27,620 nucleotides of DNA, from NCBI GenBank assembly GCA_016839905.1, contig JAEOTJ010000148.1:1-27620 (forward strand), in the 5' to 3' direction. The DNA is from Promethearchaeota archaeon. Its GTDB lineage: Archaea; Asgardarchaeota; Lokiarchaeia; Sigynarchaeales; SOKP01. Numbering within the stretch: the first letter of the stretch is position 1; each line of letters opens with the position of its first letter. Made by a program: the position numbers and the translations under genes. Shown here piece by piece: positions 25,295 through 27,620 of the stretch. Below the pieces are notes generated by a model. The model had not been told where the DNA came from. It ran no database searches and saw only the letters and a program-made list of their open reading frames with translations.

Positions 25295-25359
25295 GGGATT
25301 ATCTATACAATTTATGAAAAAAAAAGTTTTTTTAATTAATTGTATAGATAAAAATTCCC
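25295..25359. repeat. Long palindrome with nested A/T-run hairpin
   Basis: The arms TTATCTATACAATT (25299-25312) and its perfect complement (25338-25351) are flanked outside by GGGA and TTCCC. Inside, nine A and seven T residues around one G form a second, nested stem. The whole can fold into a single long hairpin in either strand. It lies downstream of the cysteine-rich gene and upstream of fic. It could be a transcription terminator for the former, an operator, or a miniature mobile-element remnant. Confidence 0.7.
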
Positions 25360-25389
25360 AAATTAATTTCTTTACTTTAAAAAAAAGGT

Positions 25390-25557
25390 TTATTTACAGC
25401 TCTTTTTATGGTCATAAAAACATCCATCACAATAATATTCCTTGCATTTACGGCAGGGGTTAGCGCAATAATCACATAAAGGATGTGAACATTCCTGGCA
25501 TTCAATAATTCCTGTTTCAATTATCTCTCCACAATTCATACATAATTCTTCACTCAT
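25390..25557 (-). CDS. Cysteine-rich 55-residue zinc mini-protein
   Basis: This was found by reading the minus strand: ATG at 25557-25555 and TAA at 25392-25390. Eleven cysteines and two histidines in 55 residues are spaced as paired ligands: LCMNC, ECQECSHPLCDYC, PCRKC, YYCDGCFYDHKKSC. The regular C-x2-C steps, closing with an aspartate and a His before the last Cys, resemble B-box/RING-like cross-brace zinc folds. No exact family can be named. There is no membrane segment. It would be expressed in the same direction as fic, separated by the palindrome. The density of cysteine codons in such AT-rich DNA makes chance very unlikely. Confidence 0.8.
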   Translation of the reverse strand: MSEELCMNCGEIIETGIIECQECSHPLCDYCANPCRKCKEYYCDGCFYDHKKSCK

Positions 25558-25745
25558 TTATAAAGCATTCCTAATGGGGGGATATGAAATAATTATATTA
25601 AATTTATTAATATATTCTTATTAATTTAATTATTAATCTTAAATTATGCATTAAAATCATAGGAAAACTAAATTATCTTATTAAATTTTAAGAATTATGC
25701 TTAAATTCAATTTAAATATAATTTATTTTATTTGAGATAAAAATA

Positions 25746-25946
25746 ATGCCAAATATATCGATTGAAGGACCCATATTAAAAGATTTAGAGATAAAAAGAG
25801 TTCTTATTAAAGAAATCACTGATGTTATAGAAAAAGCATATAAAATACCGAGAGAACATATTATAATCACGATAAAAGGGATTTTACCAGAAAATGTCGC
25901 TATTGGGGGACAATTAATTGCAGATAGGCGAAAAGTGAATCTTTAA
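25746..25946 (+). CDS. 4-oxalocrotonate tautomerase-like protein
   Basis: This small enzyme (66 residues) of the tautomerase superfamily uses the N-terminal proline, exposed after removal of Met, as catalytic base. The sequence begins MPNISIEGPIL, followed by KRVLIKEITDVIEKAYKIPREHIIITI, the conserved beta-alpha-beta unit, and a gGQLIADRR end. Family members form hexamers or trimers of dimers. The length and the Pro2 are diagnostic; the natural substrate is unknown. It opens a run of three plus-strand genes with gaps of about 25 bases. Confidence 0.88.
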   Translation: MPNISIEGPILKDLEIKRVLIKEITDVIEKAYKIPREHIIITIKGILPENVAIGGQLIADRRKVNL

Positions 25947-25970
25947 ATTATCTTATAGATCACAAATAGT

Positions 25971-26633
25971 ATGGAAGAATATTTCGAAGTGTTTACTAAA
26001 GGTCCTGGACGTCCATTTAGAATAAAAGTAAATAAAATATGGATCGAAAATAATGAAATTTATTTAGAGATTCTTGGATGGAATGTGACAATGGGACTTC
26101 CAAGCGGAATATTTAAAAATGTTAGGGAAAACGTCTATTGTTGTCAACCCGCACAAATAAATGGTTGGATTCTATATAAAAGCGATGTGAAAAAGACTCA
26201 AGAATCTCAAGTGAAAGAGTTTAAAGATCGAGTAAAAATCCTTGAAAAATCTCACGAAGAAGAAATTAATCTTGAAGAGTTAATTATAGAATTAAAAAAT
26301 AATAAAGAATTGATCAAAAAAGCCTTAAAGACTCTTATAAAATCTGCTGAAGAGAAACTTAAATTTAAAGCTCTAAGATCCTGTGACTTTTTTACATCTC
26401 GAATTAAGGAAAAACTTAAAAACATTGAAATTCCTGAACAGATGTATTATATTAGCTTAAAGAAGTTATCAATATCGATTTCAAAACTCTTAGATTTTAT
26501 TAAAAATGCTGGCAGCAAATCTGTACGTGATTTTAATACCCAAGTCCAATCTGAAGTAGCAGAAATCAATTTTCTTGCTAGTAAGCTCGAGAAAAAAAAT
26601 ATGATTTTAAAAAAGAAATTAGAAATTGAATAA
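25971..26633 (+). CDS. Unknown protein with N-terminal beta domain and long helical/coiled-coil region
   Basis: I do not recognise this 220-residue protein. The first 70 residues (with FTKGPGRPFRIKVNKIWI and CCQPAQINGWILY) look like a small beta-rich domain. From about residue 75 it is strongly helical and charged, with heptad-like runs (KEFKDRVKILEKSHEEEI, SEVAEINFLASKLEKKN) that should form coiled coil. There is no signal peptide or membrane helix. It lies 24 bases after the tautomerase and 26 before the longin-like gene, so the three are probably one operon. A scaffolding or adaptor role is a guess from shape only. Confidence 0.75.
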   Translation: MEEYFEVFTKGPGRPFRIKVNKIWIENNEIYLEILGWNVTMGLPSGIFKNVRENVYCCQPAQINGWILYKSDVKKTQESQVKEFKDRVKILEKSHEEEINLEELIIELKNNKELIKKALKTLIKSAEEKLKFKALRSCDFFTSRIKEKLKNIEIPEQMYYISLKKLSISISKLLDFIKNAGSKSVRDFNTQVQSEVAEINFLASKLEKKNMILKKKLEIE

Positions 26634-26659
26634 AAAAAATATTTAAAAAGAATGATCAA

Positions 26660-27496
26660 ATGAATATCTGGATTTTAGAAGGCGATTCTGGATTAATTGT
26701 CTATTATAAATCTTTTTCAGATTTACAAGTTAATGAAGACTTGGTCTCTGGATTATTAACCGCCTTAAATCAATTTACTATTACTGAATTTAAGCAACCG
26801 ATCGAATCCATTGATATGGGGGGATTAAGATGGATTTATATCTTAGATAAACAATATAATATTTTATTTGTAGCTTCTGATACTAAAAACATTAACGCAG
26901 AGGTTTTAAGATCTCGGTTAAATATCATAAAACAATCATTTATTGATGAATATATCGATGATTCTTGGAGAGATACATGGCACGGGAATAGGAGCATATT
27001 TTACTCCTTTAATGATATACTTGAAAAATTTTATAATCAATGGACCCAAGTAGAAAATATCTTGACGACGGCAGAGTTTTTTGATATTTTAGGGATTTTC
27101 CAATATGTATTAAATATGATAAGAACTGTAATTGAAGACCAGACTGTTGGTGTAGAAAAAGATTTAATCCTTAAGAAAATTGATAATATTTTTAAGACTT
27201 TTATGAATCAACACAATGTCAAGAGCAATCAAGAATTAAGTCATATAACTTATTCAAAAGATTCTGGATTTAATCTTCTTAACATAGATCCAAATAATTG
27301 TGATATTGTCGCCGTTGAAAAACAAATCTTCAAGTTAATTAGAGATATTGTTCAATTAATTAAAGAAAAAATAGGACATGAATTAGCTTTAGTGTATTTC
27401 GATAGAGCTAATATTTTCACGTATTTATTTAATAATATCGTATTTTTAAAAGAACTTAATTTAGATATTTTTTTATTGAAATTGTTTATAACTTAA
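26660..27496 (+). CDS. Longin/roadblock-like domain protein
   Basis: This 278-residue protein begins directly with a longin-type fold pattern. NIWILEGDSGLIVYYKSF forms the first strand pair, VNEDLVSGLLTALNQF is the helix, IESIDMGGLRWIYILDKQYNILFVASD gives strands 3-5, and a following helix closes the domain near residue 100. The remainder is mainly helical, with an acidic/aromatic middle (DDSWRDTWHGN). Such N-termini occur in Asgard proteins that partner small GTPases, and in eukaryotic longin adaptors such as the Mon1/Ccz1 and Ragulator groups. The specific name is not justified. The companion GTPase about 5 kb away in the window is a plausible, untested partner. Confidence 0.6.
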   Translation: MNIWILEGDSGLIVYYKSFSDLQVNEDLVSGLLTALNQFTITEFKQPIESIDMGGLRWIYILDKQYNILFVASDTKNINAEVLRSRLNIIKQSFIDEYIDDSWRDTWHGNRSIFYSFNDILEKFYNQWTQVENILTTAEFFDILGIFQYVLNMIRTVIEDQTVGVEKDLILKKIDNIFKTFMNQHNVKSNQELSHITYSKDSGFNLLNIDPNNCDIVAVEKQIFKLIRDIVQLIKEKIGHELALVYFDRANIFTYLFNNIVFLKELNLDIFLLKLFIT

Positions 27497-27500
27497 TTTT

Positions 27501-27620
27501 TTATATAAAACAATTTTTCTTTAGAATATTCACTCTTATTTTCACATTCTCTCTGGGCCTGAACCATGAGTCTTTTTCAGTTTTTTTAGGTTTATTTATT
27601 AATATCTTGGATTTGTTTAG
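27501..27620 (-). CDS. Possible 3' end of a minus-strand gene cut by the window edge
   Basis: The minus-strand frame is open from the last base of the window to TAA at 27503-27501 (39 codons). It reads as a basic, mixed-composition tail with KKTEKDSWFRPRENVKIRV. The composition is more protein-like than the surrounding poly-Lys/Asn noise, but the piece is too short to identify. It would converge on the longin-like gene with 4 bases between the stops. Confidence 0.35.
   Translation of the reverse strand, partial: LNKSKILINKPKKTEKDSWFRPRENVKIRVNILKKNCFI

Noticed and set aside
1..27620. CRISPR array or other spaced direct repeats
   Set aside because: No regularly spaced direct repeat was seen at any scale; the repetitive look is due to A/T runs.

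Overview
The window is very AT-rich (by eye about three quarters A+T) and archaeal. It carries archaeal-type uL3/uL4/uL23, the ribosome-recycling ATPase ABCE1, a class I lysyl-tRNA synthetase, Orc1/Cdc6 and a TrmJ-type methyltransferase. It also has an Arf/Rag-like small GTPase with an extra C-terminal domain and a separate longin/roadblock-like protein. That last pair points to an Asgard archaeon, probably of the Lokiarchaeia type. This placement is inferred from gene content; no phylogeny was run.

Layout. 1-2181: AT-rich DNA and an insertion sequence of about 1.84 kb with a DDE transposase and imperfect terminal inverted repeats of roughly 70-100 bp. 2182-6823: class II fructose-bisphosphate aldolase, ABCE1 (minus strand) and class I LysRS. 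6866-8928: an overlooked 58-residue zinc-ribbon gene, a Sec11-type signal peptidase and a coupled unknown gene. 8914-11006: the start of the S10 ribosomal cluster (uL3-uL4-uL23, minus strand), cut off after uL23. 11198-15383: a type IV pilus-like secretion ATPase, a small one-helix protein and a TadC/FlaJ-like platform. 15397-17280: small unknown genes and a V4R-like protein. 17406-19561 (minus strand): an operon orc1/cdc6 - winged-helix regulator - prepilin peptidase, with the peptidase broken by a one-base shift at a 19-base homopolymer. 19751-21905: panB, a tRNA-Cys gene with an apparent intron in the T-loop, and the GTPase. 22153-24192: branched-chain aminotransferase and TrmJ-like methyltransferase. 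24314-25557: a Fic protein, a long palindrome and an overlooked 55-residue cysteine-rich zinc protein. 25746-27496: tautomerase, coiled-coil protein and longin-like protein in tandem. 27501-27620: possible 3' end of another minus-strand gene.

How the genes fit together. The ATPase, the small membrane protein, the platform and the prepilin peptidase could form one archaeal type IV pilus-like machine spread over two opposed transcription units. The GTPase and the longin-like protein are eukaryote-like regulatory parts. Much of the rest is information processing (ribosome, recycling, tRNA charging and modification, replication initiation) or central metabolism (glycolysis/gluconeogenesis, pantothenate, branched-chain amino acids).

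The most notable observations are the tRNA-Cys with a T-loop insertion, the prepilin peptidase split at a long homopolymer, the two unlisted zinc mini-proteins, and an acidic-tailed protein ending in an aromatic tip.
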